Assembly (NCBI GenBank): GCA_023433505.1
Contig: JAEZCO010000025.1
Coordinates: 18,963-82,962, forward strand
Origin: Bacillota bacterium
GTDB taxonomy: Bacteria; Bacillota; Clostridia; Acetivibrionales; DTU013
Length of the DNA stretch: 64,000 nt
Direction of reading: 5' to 3'
Both the position numbers and the translations under genes were made by a program. The notes below the pieces were generated by a model, which had not been told where the DNA came from, did no database searches, and worked only from the letters and a program-made list of their open reading frames with translations. Shown piece after piece: positions 17,810 through 25,845 of this stretch; position 1 is the first letter of the stretch, and each line of letters opens with the position of its first letter.

Positions 17810-18985
17810 TCATTTGACTACATAATTAAGACATTGATTAAACCGTGCAAAATGGGCCAGATGGTCTTTCAGGGCCTTATTGAAATGTCTGTCCCTTTTG
17901 AATAACTTTTCCTGCCAGAAATTGTTTACCACCAGCTGTTTTGCTTTCCTTTCCAGGGTGATTTCTATTCTGCCGGCAAATTCATTCCCGTATAAAACAG
18001 GCAGGACATAATAGCCATATTTTCTTTGACCGGCAGGAGTGTATATTTCCCATTTATAGTCGAAGCCAAAAAGAGCTTTGACAAACTTTCTGTCCCACAG
18101 CATATTGTCAAGCGGAGCAATAAATTCCACCCGTTTAACGAAGGAGTCCGTAGATAACACAGTTTCCAGCAGCGGCCTGTCTTCGGAAAGACAGTACAGG
18201 TTTTCTTTTATACCCTCCACCCCGCATTCAATAAGCCTGCCCTCGGATAGAAGAGACGAAAAAACATTGCCGCGGCATTCAGCCTTTAAACCGCCGATAC
18301 CAAGCCATGCATCCGAAGGCTTGTTCCATAGGAGTCCCACCGAACCGATCCTTCGCAATACCTGCCATTTTATATACTCATTTTCCGTCTTGTTTGGATC
18401 TTCCGCGGTTAAAACGGCTCTGTCCAGATAATCTTCCGCCAAAGCATAATACTTGATTGTGCCTTTTTTATGATGAATGACCAGGTCTCCGCGGAAATAG
18501 AGCGTTTCCAATACTGCCCGGGCCAAGGTTGTGGAGTTCCAGGACCAGTCAACGGTTTCCTTCAGGCCGATATCCTTGGAACAGGCATACCCTCTTGTTT
18601 TTATAATTCCTTTTACTTTCTCTGCAGCTTCGTCCACTTTTTCACGACTTCGTCCGCAAAGACGGTAATAGTCGCGGTATCTGGAAAAATACTTCCAGTC
18701 CTCCACGGGGAATATGGCCAGGTTTTTGTCAAAGTAGTCAACCAGCCTTCTATCTTCATATAAAAGCTGATAAAGCATTTCCTTGGTGAACTCAGGGACT
18801 CTTGACTGCAATACCAGCTCGGCATTCTTACCGCATATGTCGATGGGATCAAACTGTATGCAGCCTGCCTGCCGAACAAAATTGCACACGCCCTCCTTGC
18901 CGTGAAATTTGTAATCGCCAATTAATCCATGCTTAAGAAGTATGAAATTACGTGTCTGCTCATTGGTTAGAGTGTATACTGGCAT
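17810..18985 (-). CDS. winged-helix DNA glycosylase of the YcaQ/AlkX family (HTH_42)
   Basis: The 391-residue protein has the tandem winged-helix pattern of this family (CNFVRQAGCIQFDPI; GLLWNKPSDAWLGIGGLK; IAPLDNMLWDRK). In this family a Gln-x-Gln or Gln-x-Asp motif is catalytic, and here QFD is at 44-46, which fits the YcaQ branch acting on interstrand crosslinks or bulky N-alkyl lesions. C-terminal PLDNMLWDR and YGYYVLPVLYG are also typical. No strong ribosome-binding site was seen before the ATG. Confidence 0.82.
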   Translation of the reverse strand: MPVYTLTNEQTRNFILLKHGLIGDYKFHGKEGVCNFVRQAGCIQFDPIDICGKNAELVLQSRVPEFTKEMLYQLLYEDRRLVDYFDKNLAIFPVEDWKYFSRYRDYYRLCGRSREKVDEAAEKVKGIIKTRGYACSKDIGLKETVDWSWNSTTLARAVLETLYFRGDLVIHHKKGTIKYYALAEDYLDRAVLTAEDPNKTENEYIKWQVLRRIGSVGLLWNKPSDAWLGIGGLKAECRGNVFSSLLSEGRLIECGVEGIKENLYCLSEDRPLLETVLSTDSFVKRVEFIAPLDNMLWDRKFVKALFGFDYKWEIYTPAGQRKYGYYVLPVLYGNEFAGRIEITLERKAKQLVVNNFWQEKLFKRDRHFNKALKDHLAHFARFNQCLNYVVK

Positions 18986-19023
18986 CGCTGCACCTGTCTT
19001 TTCGATATATTTTCCAAAACTCG

Positions 19024-19128
19024 TTTACTTTTTTCTCATTTATACTATAATATTTATAGGCAGATGCCTTTTCAGGCTTCCACCTAGTTTGGGTTATTTG
19101 GGAACGTCATTTGATGCGTTCCTTTTTA
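19024..19128 (+). ncRNA. candidate antisense RNA, copy 1
   Basis: Promoter TTTACT (19024-19029), 16 bases, TATAAT (19046-19051). The predicted transcript is about 70 nt (19058-19128). It has a 5' hairpin (gatgcc/ggcttc, one mismatch) and a terminator stem ggaacg/cgttcc followed by TTTTT. It faces no ORF on the other strand, unlike copy 2. Confidence 0.5.
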
Positions 19129-19187
19129 TTTTGCTTTTACCGGCTTTTACGATCTTTCGTACTCTTTAATATATTTTCCAAAACTCG

Positions 19188-19292
19188 TTTACTTTTTTCT
19201 CTTTTATGCTATAATATTTTTAGGCAGATGCCTTTTCAGGCATCCACCTTGTGTGAATTATTTTGGAACGTCATTTGATGCGTTCCTTTTTG
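19188..19292 (+). ncRNA. candidate antisense RNA to the hydrophobic peptide gene, copy 2
   Basis: Promoter TTTACT (19188-19193), 16 bases, TATAAT (19210-19215). The predicted RNA is about 19222-19292. It has a perfect 5' hairpin (gatgcc ttttca ggcatc) and a terminator stem ggaacg/cgttcc with a T tract. It is complementary to the last 11 codons and the 3' UTR of the minus-strand peptide gene. This 3'-overlap layout is known for type I antitoxin RNAs such as RatA and SR4. Confidence 0.6.
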
Positions 19293-19404
19293 TTTTGCTT
19301 TTACCGGCTTTTACGATCTTTCGTACTCCTATGTAAAGCGTCAATGCTCCAACAGAAATGCTTATGATCCTGGAAACCAGTTCCAGCCAGGGAAGAAAAC
19401 TCAT
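19258..19404 (-). CDS. small hydrophobic peptide, type I toxin-like
   Basis: A 48-residue peptide: a short N terminus (MSFLPWLELVSR), one hydrophobic membrane segment of about 20 residues (IISISVGALTLYIGV) and a strongly basic tail (RKIVKAGKSKTKR). This is the layout of membrane-acting type I toxins such as TxpA/BsrG, though I cannot assign it to a named family. A GGGGGTGA site precedes ATG at 19402-19404. The mRNA has a consensus promoter, a 100-nt leader with an 11-bp hairpin, and a 3' end overlapped by a predicted antisense RNA. A related peptide is encoded at 39332. Confidence 0.7.
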   Translation of the reverse strand: MSFLPWLELVSRIISISVGALTLYIGVRKIVKAGKSKTKRNASNDVPK

Positions 19405-19432
19405 CAGGTCACCCCCTTCCCATGGAGAGTGT

Positions 19433-19462
19433 AGCAACACTAATGGCAAGATTAGTGCTGCT
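19433..19462 (-). promoter_or_regulatory. leader hairpin of the hydrophobic peptide mRNA
   Basis: agcaacactaat pairs with attagtgctgct around a six-base loop, with one mismatch. It lies about 30 bases upstream of the start codon. Stable leader hairpins that limit translation are common in type I toxin mRNAs. Confidence 0.5.
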
Positions 19463-19512
19463 TACTCCCAACGGCAGGGAGCTTGTCCGTTCCAAATAAT
19501 CCCACAAGCACA

Positions 19513-19541
19513 AGTATACTACAGAACATTTGTTTGGTCAA
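19513..19541 (-). promoter_or_regulatory. promoter of the hydrophobic peptide gene
   Basis: Minus strand TTGACC, exactly 17 bases, TATACT. A start near 19506 would give a leader of about 100 nt. Confidence 0.7.
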
Positions 19542-19576
19542 TTAAAAAAAGTTAAGTTTTATCCACCCTAATAAAG

Positions 19577-19611
19577 AAGGCATCCAAGCTCCCTCTGCCT
19601 GCATGCCTTCT
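19577..19611 (-). terminator. terminator after truncated rpoN
   Basis: gaaggcatgcag on the minus strand pairs with the later ggatgccttc, followed by tttatta. It lies between the rpoN stop and the peptide gene promoter. Confidence 0.5.
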
Positions 19612-19642
19612 TCACCGGCTTCTATCTTTTAAGATTAATAAT

Positions 19643-20722
19643 TTACTCAAAGAAATGCTTGAATTCAAACAGCCCCCACCTGCACTGCAGAAATTTGCCA
19701 TTGAGCACCTCGGACAGAATGGTGGCATGCATATTGATATCTTCTCCCAAACGTTCACTGCTGACAGACTTGAGCCAGCCTGCGCCTTTTTCAAAAAATT
19801 CCGGCTGCTCCCTTACAATATCCTCTGCAACCTTTAAAATGATCCCTTTCCTTTGCTCCATGCATTTAATAAGCCAGACTGCGTTATTTACACCCTCCTT
19901 GATAAAATCGTCCACATCATCTTCCGTCTTTACCAGGTCTTCCGGTTTAAAACGTTCAACGATGTTAATTTCAGGAAATGCCTCATCATTTAAAAGTGCT
20001 TCATAGCCGTCGTTGAGCTTTCTTACCACAACATCGGCAATAACAGGCCTGTTTTCTTCATCCCTATAGAATTCCCGCCCAGGACGGGGTTCCAGAGTCC
20101 TGATCAATCGGAAGGCTTCTCTGACCTTCTCTTCATCCAGGCTGGCTTCTGCCGCAACCGCCGCTGTGTCATTGCCTGCAAGCTTATCGATATAATGCCT
20201 TACGATCAGCACTGCCTCCCTGTTGGTATTTTCCATCTGTGCAAGCTGAATAAGAAGGCATTCCTTGAGGTTACGGGCGCATATACCCGGCGGGTCAAAA
20301 CCCTGAAGCAGCTTCAGAACTTTCACGACTTTTGCCGCAGAAGTATTGAAAAAGGCAGATACTTCACATATGTCGGCATTTAAATATCCGTTTTCGTCCG
20401 TATTGTCAATCAGATATTCGCTAATTGACGCTTGTGTTTTTTCAAGATTCAGTGAATTCGACTGGAACAGGAGGTGTTCCTTCAACGTAATGGTCGACTG
20501 CATTTCGGAGGACGGGGTTTCTTCAGTATCTTCAACATCGCTCAAATAAAAGGTCCTGTCTTCAGTGATACACTCCAGGAAGGGGTTGGTTTCCAACTGC
20601 TCTTCAACATAATGAAATAACTCCTGTGAATTCATACCGAGTATTTCCAATGCCTGTTTCAACTGAGGGATCAGCAGCAGTTTCTGCGAACGTACAAGGC
20701 TGAAATCGATGTTCAGTTCCAA
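19643..20722 (-). CDS. rpoN: RNA polymerase sigma-54 factor, C-terminally truncated
   Basis: Region I is complete (FSLVRSQKLLLIPQLKQALEIL, NPFLE) and so is the core-binding domain (DENGYL; FDPPGICARNLKECLLIQL; LEPRPGREF). The protein stops at residue 359, just after the conserved FLQCRWGLFEFKHFF segment. The whole DNA-binding domain and RpoN box, about 100 residues in intact sigma-54, are absent. Only 84 bases separate the stop from the upstream elements of the next gene, and I could not find the missing domain in another frame. It may be a pseudogene or a factor that binds core polymerase without promoter recognition. A hairpin (gaaggcat...atgccttc) follows the stop. Confidence 0.85.
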   Translation of the reverse strand: MELNIDFSLVRSQKLLLIPQLKQALEILGMNSQELFHYVEEQLETNPFLECITEDRTFYLSDVEDTEETPSSEMQSTITLKEHLLFQSNSLNLEKTQASISEYLIDNTDENGYLNADICEVSAFFNTSAAKVVKVLKLLQGFDPPGICARNLKECLLIQLAQMENTNREAVLIVRHYIDKLAGNDTAAVAAEASLDEEKVREAFRLIRTLEPRPGREFYRDEENRPVIADVVVRKLNDGYEALLNDEAFPEINIVERFKPEDLVKTEDDVDDFIKEGVNNAVWLIKCMEQRKGIILKVAEDIVREQPEFFEKGAGWLKSVSSERLGEDINMHATILSEVLNGKFLQCRWGLFEFKHFFE

Positions 20723-20814
20723 ACTTGCTTCACCTCTGAGAATGGGTTATATTTATATTATATACCCGTCATCCCAGCTTTAGTAATGAGGCCAAACCCT
20801 ATTTTTAAATATAA

Positions 20815-21756
20815 CTACCCAAAATATTTCATGAGTGCGATGGACAAAATATATACTGCCATTAAGCCGAAATAGAGCAACAATACCAGGATAACAGGCC
20901 AGTGGGATAGGATGGAACCCACATCTTTCCTTATCCGGCTAATGGAAGGTACCATAACCGCCTTTCCGGCAGTTGCCTTATTAAAAAGCACAAGGAGCAA
21001 ACCGGTCAGCAGTAAACCCGCAAGGCCAAGGACAATAATCTGTCCAAGCTCCTGGGATGAAACCGTTATCTTTTCCGGGATGCTTTTATCGGCAACAAAA
21101 AACTGAAAGACTTCCGATATGGCATTGTTCATAAAATGGGCCAACATGCCTGCAAATATGGAATTTGTACGTATTACGTAATAGCCGATAAGCAAGCCCA
21201 GAAATACAGGCCCCAGGAAATTGGTTATATCAAAATGAAATATGCCGAAAAATATTGCAGTAATTACCACAGCCTTCATGGAGCCTCTTCTTTCATAAGC
21301 ACTTAGTAGCAGCCCCCTGTGGAAAAGCTCCTCGCAGATGGCCGGAGAAACGGCTACTACCAGCAAGCCTATGAAAAGCTCCTGCAAATTCCGGGGGCTG
21401 GGTATGGGCTGCGCAGGGATATCACCGATAAATTGAAGAAAATAAGCTGCAATATTGTTCAGCATCATTGCTACCGGATAGGCAGCAATTGAGAGCAGCA
21501 TAATTATGGAGGCATGGACGGGATTCAATTTCCTGATGCGGAAGGTTTCCCTGAAATCAGCTTTTTTTATCCGCGTATAGAGTAAAACCGGTATAAGGAT
21601 GATCACAAATTCATTGATGAGCACAACGAGATAAATATTTTCAGTGAAGAAGCTTTCACCAAGGATTGCGGCGAAAACTATCTGGTAGACGATAAATATA
21701 ACGGAAAATACAAAGAATACAATATTGGCGCCGGTTACTGTGACCTTTTTATTCAT
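20815..21756 (-). CDS. CPBP family intramembrane metalloprotease
   Basis: A polytopic membrane protein with about eight hydrophobic segments. The Abi/CAAX-protease motifs are intact: EE at 142-143 with R147 (EELFHR), FGIFH at 170-174 and H207 with N210/N211 (AHFMNN). These residues form the active site in the Rce1/CPBP family. Substrate unknown; relatives act in protein maturation or bacteriocin immunity. It is on the same strand as rpoN and the folate enzyme. Confidence 0.87.
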   Translation of the reverse strand: MNKKVTVTGANIVFFVFSVIFIVYQIVFAAILGESFFTENIYLVVLINEFVIILIPVLLYTRIKKADFRETFRIRKLNPVHASIIMLLSIAAYPVAMMLNNIAAYFLQFIGDIPAQPIPSPRNLQELFIGLLVVAVSPAICEELFHRGLLLSAYERRGSMKAVVITAIFFGIFHFDITNFLGPVFLGLLIGYYVIRTNSIFAGMLAHFMNNAISEVFQFFVADKSIPEKITVSSQELGQIIVLGLAGLLLTGLLLVLFNKATAGKAVMVPSISRIRKDVGSILSHWPVILVLLLYFGLMAVYILSIALMKYFG

Positions 21757-21790
21757 AAGTCCTGTTACTCCATTTCTTTACTACGCTTTT

Positions 21791-22405
21791 TCATATTATG
21801 CGGGTTTCGGTTATAATCGCGTCCATTTTCATATCATGTGCCTCCACCGGAATTATATCCATCACCTGAATATCGAAGGCTATCCCTATTTTAACACAAT
21901 CCTGCCGCAGTGTATTAAGAAATCTGTCATAATAGCCTGCACCGTATCCCAATCTTTGTCTTCGGAGGTCAAAAGCAACTCCCGGAACAATCACAAGGTC
22001 TATTTCAGTGCTTTGCACCTTCATAAGCCTTTCACTGCAAGGCTCCAGAATACCATACGTCCCTTTTCGGACATCCTTTTCCAAATCCTTTATTTCATAT
22101 GCGGCAAGACTCCGCTCCGTACCGTTCTTGAATACCAGAGGCAAGGCCGTCCTTTTCCCTTGCTGCAGACATTTTTTTATTATTCCGCCGGTCCTTACTT
22201 CATTTCTGAAGTCCATAAAGCATAAAATACTTCCAGCGCCTGCAAAAATTTCGCTGGCAACCAGTCTGCCTGTGATAATGTCGCTTTTAGACGACAATTC
22301 ATCTTCTGATAATCCGTTTCGTGCCGCCAAAACTTTTTCCCGTACTTCATTTTTGCTGCCGAGCAAAATACCAACCCCACTCCAAAAGTATATGGAAATC
22401 TCCAT
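21791..22405 (-). CDS. 5-formyltetrahydrofolate cyclo-ligase
   Basis: Converts 5-formyl-THF to 5,10-methenyl-THF with ATP. Signatures are the N-terminal REKVLAARNGLS, the central KGTYGILEP and the C-terminal VPGVAFD..RLGYGAGYYDRFL loop. The annotated ATG adds about 14 residues not typical of the family. A TTG at LLGSKNEVREKV with a GGAGTGGGG site upstream is a likely alternative start. It follows the DUF2085 gene by 12 bases, so they are probably cotranscribed. Confidence 0.9.
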   Translation of the reverse strand: MEISIYFWSGVGILLGSKNEVREKVLAARNGLSEDELSSKSDIITGRLVASEIFAGAGSILCFMDFRNEVRTGGIIKKCLQQGKRTALPLVFKNGTERSLAAYEIKDLEKDVRKGTYGILEPCSERLMKVQSTEIDLVIVPGVAFDLRRQRLGYGAGYYDRFLNTLRQDCVKIGIAFDIQVMDIIPVEAHDMKMDAIITETRII

Positions 22406-22417
22406 ATACCCGTAATT

Positions 22418-23086
22418 TCACTGCTTTAATAAAATACCCTTTAAAGGCTGTAATATCACACTTGAAACAAAATACATCACAAGGAGCATGCAGGCTGTTG
22501 CAGCCGCAGTCATCAAATAAATCCGCTTCCCTCCCGGCATAGCCAGTGAAAATATGGTGAAGATAATTCTTCCAACGATAAAAACCATGGAAACAATGAC
22601 GACGGAAGCCGGCAAAATCCATGGCAGTACGCCCAGCAAAACCGGTATGCACACAAGTATTCCTGCTAAAATCAGTCCGCCAAGCTCGAGAGGATTTCTC
22701 AAAATCCTGTGACAATTCGCTCCGTGGATTTTGAAATTTGCCGCAGGGACCAATAAAACCGGCAGCGGCAGGCCAAACAATACGCCTGTAAACAGCCTGG
22801 CGGTATTGTTGGTGGTATGAAGCCCCAGATATGAGCCGATCCCGTCAACCATCATCGGCAGCATAAGCATGCATAGAATGATGGCATAAGGAAGCGAAGG
22901 CTGTCTGTCACTACGCAGCCTTCGGAATACTAAAATAAAAAGCATTCCGGTAAACACCCCCAGATAAATCCCCGTATCCCGGGCGCAAACCGGAAGCGGC
23001 ATTCCCTCCGCATAGATCGTCCTGGAAGGAAGCTGGTGACAAAAAAGGGAGCCTGCCAGGTTCAAAATTTCAATAATAATATCCAT
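22418..23086 (-). CDS. DUF2085 family membrane protein
   Basis: A 222-residue protein with about six transmembrane segments. The FCHQLPSRT and CARDTGIYLG motifs in the first 50 residues are the DUF2085 signature. Function unknown. It sits between the zinc-ribbon protein and the folate enzyme on the same strand. A perfect 10-bp inverted repeat lies just upstream of its start. Confidence 0.85.
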   Translation of the reverse strand: MDIIIEILNLAGSLFCHQLPSRTIYAEGMPLPVCARDTGIYLGVFTGMLFILVFRRLRSDRQPSLPYAIILCMLMLPMMVDGIGSYLGLHTTNNTARLFTGVLFGLPLPVLLVPAANFKIHGANCHRILRNPLELGGLILAGILVCIPVLLGVLPWILPASVVIVSMVFIVGRIIFTIFSLAMPGGKRIYLMTAAATACMLLVMYFVSSVILQPLKGILLKQ

Positions 23087-23097
23087 GCTTTTTCTTT

Positions 23098-23124
23098 AGC
23101 ACCGGAAGTAATATTTCCGGTGCT
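23098..23124. promoter_or_regulatory. perfect hairpin between two co-directional genes
   Basis: agcaccggaa pairs with ttccggtgct around gtaatat. There is no T tract on the minus strand, so it is not a good intrinsic terminator; it may be a processing or regulatory structure in front of the DUF2085 gene. Confidence 0.5.
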
Positions 23125-23125
23125 C

Positions 23126-23698
23126 CTAGTTTCCGTAAAAAATCGAGCTCTGGTTGATTGAAAAAACCAGTGTAAGCAAAAAACATCCGATGCAGGACAA
23201 GACAAACATGACAACACAAGCTACAAGCAGCGCAACTCCGAAGGATTTCCTGTCGGCGTCGTCATCGGCATTCATGAACACAATGGCCGTGATGATTCCG
23301 GCCAGCTGCCCTATTCCCGGTATGACAGTGAAGAGTATCGTCAAAAAGACCTTGAGTCCATTGCTCAAAGGCCCTTTTCCGCGCTCTTCCGACGGCCTTC
23401 CATAATCCTGACGGTAGCCGCTTCCCTCGCCGGAAGTGAATTTGGCTTCAAAAACCGGCCTGAAATCCTGCTTCGGCTCATCATGAGCCTTATATCCGTC
23501 CAAATCTCCGTTTGCTTCCGATGACAGTGTTTCGTCGTCTTCACCGGATTTCACTTCCGTATCCGGAGGATCGGTGAAAATATTCCGGTCCGCCCTTTGC
23601 TCAAGCAAGCTGCCGCAATACTGGCAGCGCCCCGCCTCAGCCGGAACGTCCATTCCGCAAAAGCCGCACTTTTTGGTATTTTCATTTCCGTTATTCAA
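23126..23698 (-). CDS. zinc-ribbon membrane protein
   Basis: The N-terminal zinc ribbon has CGFCG and CQYCG (two CxxC pairs in residues 11-29). An acidic, low-complexity linker of about 80 residues follows, then two or three hydrophobic segments (VFLTILFTVIPGIGQLAGIITA; SFGVALLVACVVMFVLSCIGCFLLTLV). This is the common zinc-ribbon plus small-membrane-domain layout in Firmicutes; the function is unknown. An AGGAGG site precedes ATG. Confidence 0.75.
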   Translation of the reverse strand: MNNGNENTKKCGFCGMDVPAEAGRCQYCGSLLEQRADRNIFTDPPDTEVKSGEDDETLSSEANGDLDGYKAHDEPKQDFRPVFEAKFTSGEGSGYRQDYGRPSEERGKGPLSNGLKVFLTILFTVIPGIGQLAGIITAIVFMNADDDADRKSFGVALLVACVVMFVLSCIGCFLLTLVFSINQSSIFYGN

Positions 23699-23729
23699 AA
23701 CAAAACCTCCTGTTTAAATCCATATACCT

Positions 23730-25556
23730 CTACTCAAACATCATACACTCTACATACTCATCTGTAAACTCTGCAGAGCCGGATAATTCAACATGGTTTA
23801 TCCGGGCTTTTATCTTCTCCGTCATTTTCAGCATCTCATTGGACAAAAGAACTTCAACGGCACCTGAACCAGCCGCATTTCCGATAGATTTGATCCTGCC
23901 CCGGAGCTCGGAGGGCAGCAGGTCGATGCCTATGGCGCTTTCAATATCAATAAAGCTTCCAAAGCCGCCGGCCAGGTAGACCTGATCAATTTTATCAAAG
24001 CTTATGCCCGCATATTTGACCAGAGTCCTTATGCCTGCCGCAATAGCCGCCTTGGCATTCTGCAGCTCCCGGATATCCTTCTGTGTGATTGCAATATCGG
24101 CAGAATTTCCGCTTTCCGCTGCCGCTACCAGTTGAAAAGCCCTTTTCCCCTCCAGCTCGATGAGCCTGGTTTTAAGGCTTTCTTTCAGTTCTTCCGCCTC
24201 ATCTTCATCCGCCAGCCGGCCGGTCTCATCAATCAACCCTGCCGAAAGCATTCCGGCAATACTGTCAACGATTCCTGAGCCGCATATTCCGATGGGCTTT
24301 GCCCCGCCGATAGTCGTAAACTCAAGCTCAGGAACCAGCTTAACCACACTGATGGCGCCAGTCACTCCACCCATTCCGTTCCGGATGTTCGCGCCTTCAA
24401 AGGCAGGTCCTGCGGCGGTTGAGCAGGAGAACAGCCACTCCTTGTTGCCAAGTACAATTTCACCATTTGTTCCAATGTCTATGAGCAGAGACGTTTTTTC
24501 ATCTTCATACATACCGCTGGAAAGCACTGCTGCCACGGTATCTGCACCTATATAGCCCGTTACGCCGGGAATCACTATGGCGCGGCCGTTTTTATTGATA
24601 CTTATGCCAATCTCAGAGGCACAAATAGTATGAAGGTTGGTGGTAACAGGAATAAACGGGGCCACCGCGATATTTCTTGCATTCATTTTCATAAGGAAAT
24701 GCATCATTGTTGTGTTCCCCGCAAAAACAGCCGCATAAATATCCGGGAGGTCCAGCCCGTTCCTTGAGGTAAAGTCCTTTATAATTCCATTGATGCAGTT
24801 GATTATTTCCCTATGCATGTTTTCAAGGCCTGTATCTGTAGTAATAGTATAATCAATCCTTGATAATACGTCTGCACCGTATTTACGCTGTGGGTTCATG
24901 GCTGAAATAGTATCCAGATGCTTTCCTGTATTAAGATCATAAAGATACGAAGCGATTGTCGTCGTTCCTATATCCACTGCTACGCCATACTGCTTTGAGA
25001 CTGTATTTCCGGACTCAACGGCTATTATCTCATCATCATTATATACAAGGGTTACTTTAAAATTCGAGTTGCGGAGTATGTCCGGCAGCTTTCCCAGCAT
25101 TTCCATACTAATATGCCTGCCATCTCCTCCCGCCCTTTTCAGCACTCTGCCCAGGTCCGGTTCCTGGTCATGGAGTTCGGGAACAGGCAGCTCTGCATAC
25201 TCTTTTCGAATGAAGGGCAGGAGCTTGATGTTCCGTTTGACCCCTTCCGTCACGATAACGGCTTTTTCAACCTTTTCATCGGGATAAACATCCATGTCTC
25301 CTTCAATCTTGTTATAGCATGCCAGCCTTATGCCGTTTTCCAGCGCATTATTTCCCAGCAGGGTTTTTTCTTTCTCCGAGGGCGGCGCCTTTATCCCGTC
25401 AGCCTTGATCCTGCACTTTCCGCAGGTTCCGTTCCCGCCGCACGGCGATGCGACCTTAATCGAATTGCCTTGCAAAAATTCCAGAAGTCTGGTCCCGCTT
25501 TCCGCTTTCATTTCAACGGTCGAATTGTTCTTGTGAATTCTTACTGTATGCTCCAT
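23730..25556 (-). CDS. corrinoid protein reductive activator: [2Fe-2S] ferredoxin plus ASKHA ATPase (RACE family)
   Basis: The N-terminal 2Fe-2S domain has cysteines at 39, 45, 48 and 80 (CGGNGTCGKC...ACY). A linker follows, then an ASKHA ATPase fold with VDIGTTTIASYLYDL, LIDIGTNGEIVLG and AGGFGSFIDIESAIGIGLLP-like blocks. RACE proteins use ATP to drive electrons onto inactive Co(II) corrinoid proteins of methyltransferase systems. 608 residues is typical. The neighbours support this: cobT lies 290 bases upstream and a remnant of a uroporphyrinogen-decarboxylase-like methyltransferase lies just beyond. No intact corrinoid protein is in the window. Confidence 0.88.
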   Translation of the reverse strand: MEHTVRIHKNNSTVEMKAESGTRLLEFLQGNSIKVASPCGGNGTCGKCRIKADGIKAPPSEKEKTLLGNNALENGIRLACYNKIEGDMDVYPDEKVEKAVIVTEGVKRNIKLLPFIRKEYAELPVPELHDQEPDLGRVLKRAGGDGRHISMEMLGKLPDILRNSNFKVTLVYNDDEIIAVESGNTVSKQYGVAVDIGTTTIASYLYDLNTGKHLDTISAMNPQRKYGADVLSRIDYTITTDTGLENMHREIINCINGIIKDFTSRNGLDLPDIYAAVFAGNTTMMHFLMKMNARNIAVAPFIPVTTNLHTICASEIGISINKNGRAIVIPGVTGYIGADTVAAVLSSGMYEDEKTSLLIDIGTNGEIVLGNKEWLFSCSTAAGPAFEGANIRNGMGGVTGAISVVKLVPELEFTTIGGAKPIGICGSGIVDSIAGMLSAGLIDETGRLADEDEAEELKESLKTRLIELEGKRAFQLVAAAESGNSADIAITQKDIRELQNAKAAIAAGIRTLVKYAGISFDKIDQVYLAGGFGSFIDIESAIGIDLLPSELRGRIKSIGNAAGSGAVEVLLSNEMLKMTEKIKARINHVELSGSAEFTDEYVECMMFE

Positions 25557-25690
25557 CGTATACCCCTCGTTTTTTTTTTAATATTACCACCTTGATTTGA
25601 TGCAAATCCGGTATTTTAATTTCACTCATTGTGCTAGTTGATTGGTCATTATTTCTCTATGCAGAGTCTTTTATATATTGCTCGGCATAT

Positions 25691-25800
25691 GTCGTTGCGA
25701 GTGAAACGAAGTGTAACGCGGCAATCTCGGACCCTGAAGGAATACCTGTAATCGCTTTATATTCATTAGATTGCCGCGTCGCAAGCTCCTCGCAATGACA
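25691..25800. repeat. inverted-repeat element (MITE-like), family 4
   Basis: Left arm gtcgttgcgag ... cgcggcaatct and right arm agattgccgcg ... ctcgcaatgac pair over about 40 bases. A partial copy is at 29702-29750. It lies in the 290-base gap between the RACE gene and cobT, where no gene was seen. Confidence 0.65.
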
Positions 25801-25845
25801 ATACATTTAGAATCTCAGCATGTTTAACTAGACAGGGCGTTGATT

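Larger units (their letters stand above)
19005..19328 (+). repeat. tandem duplication, two 160-bp units (period 164)
   Basis: Positions 19005-19164 and 19169-19328 are nearly identical. Each unit carries a promoter, a short hairpin-containing transcript and a terminator on the plus strand. The second unit overlaps the 3' end of the small hydrophobic gene on the minus strand. Confidence 0.85.

Noticed and set aside
19005..19328. CRISPR array
   Set aside because: Only two long tandem units containing promoters and terminators, not short repeats with unique spacers.
25557..25845. Cobalamin riboswitch near cobT and the corrinoid activator
   Set aside because: The gap is filled by an inverted-repeat element, and no B12-box-like sequence was seen.
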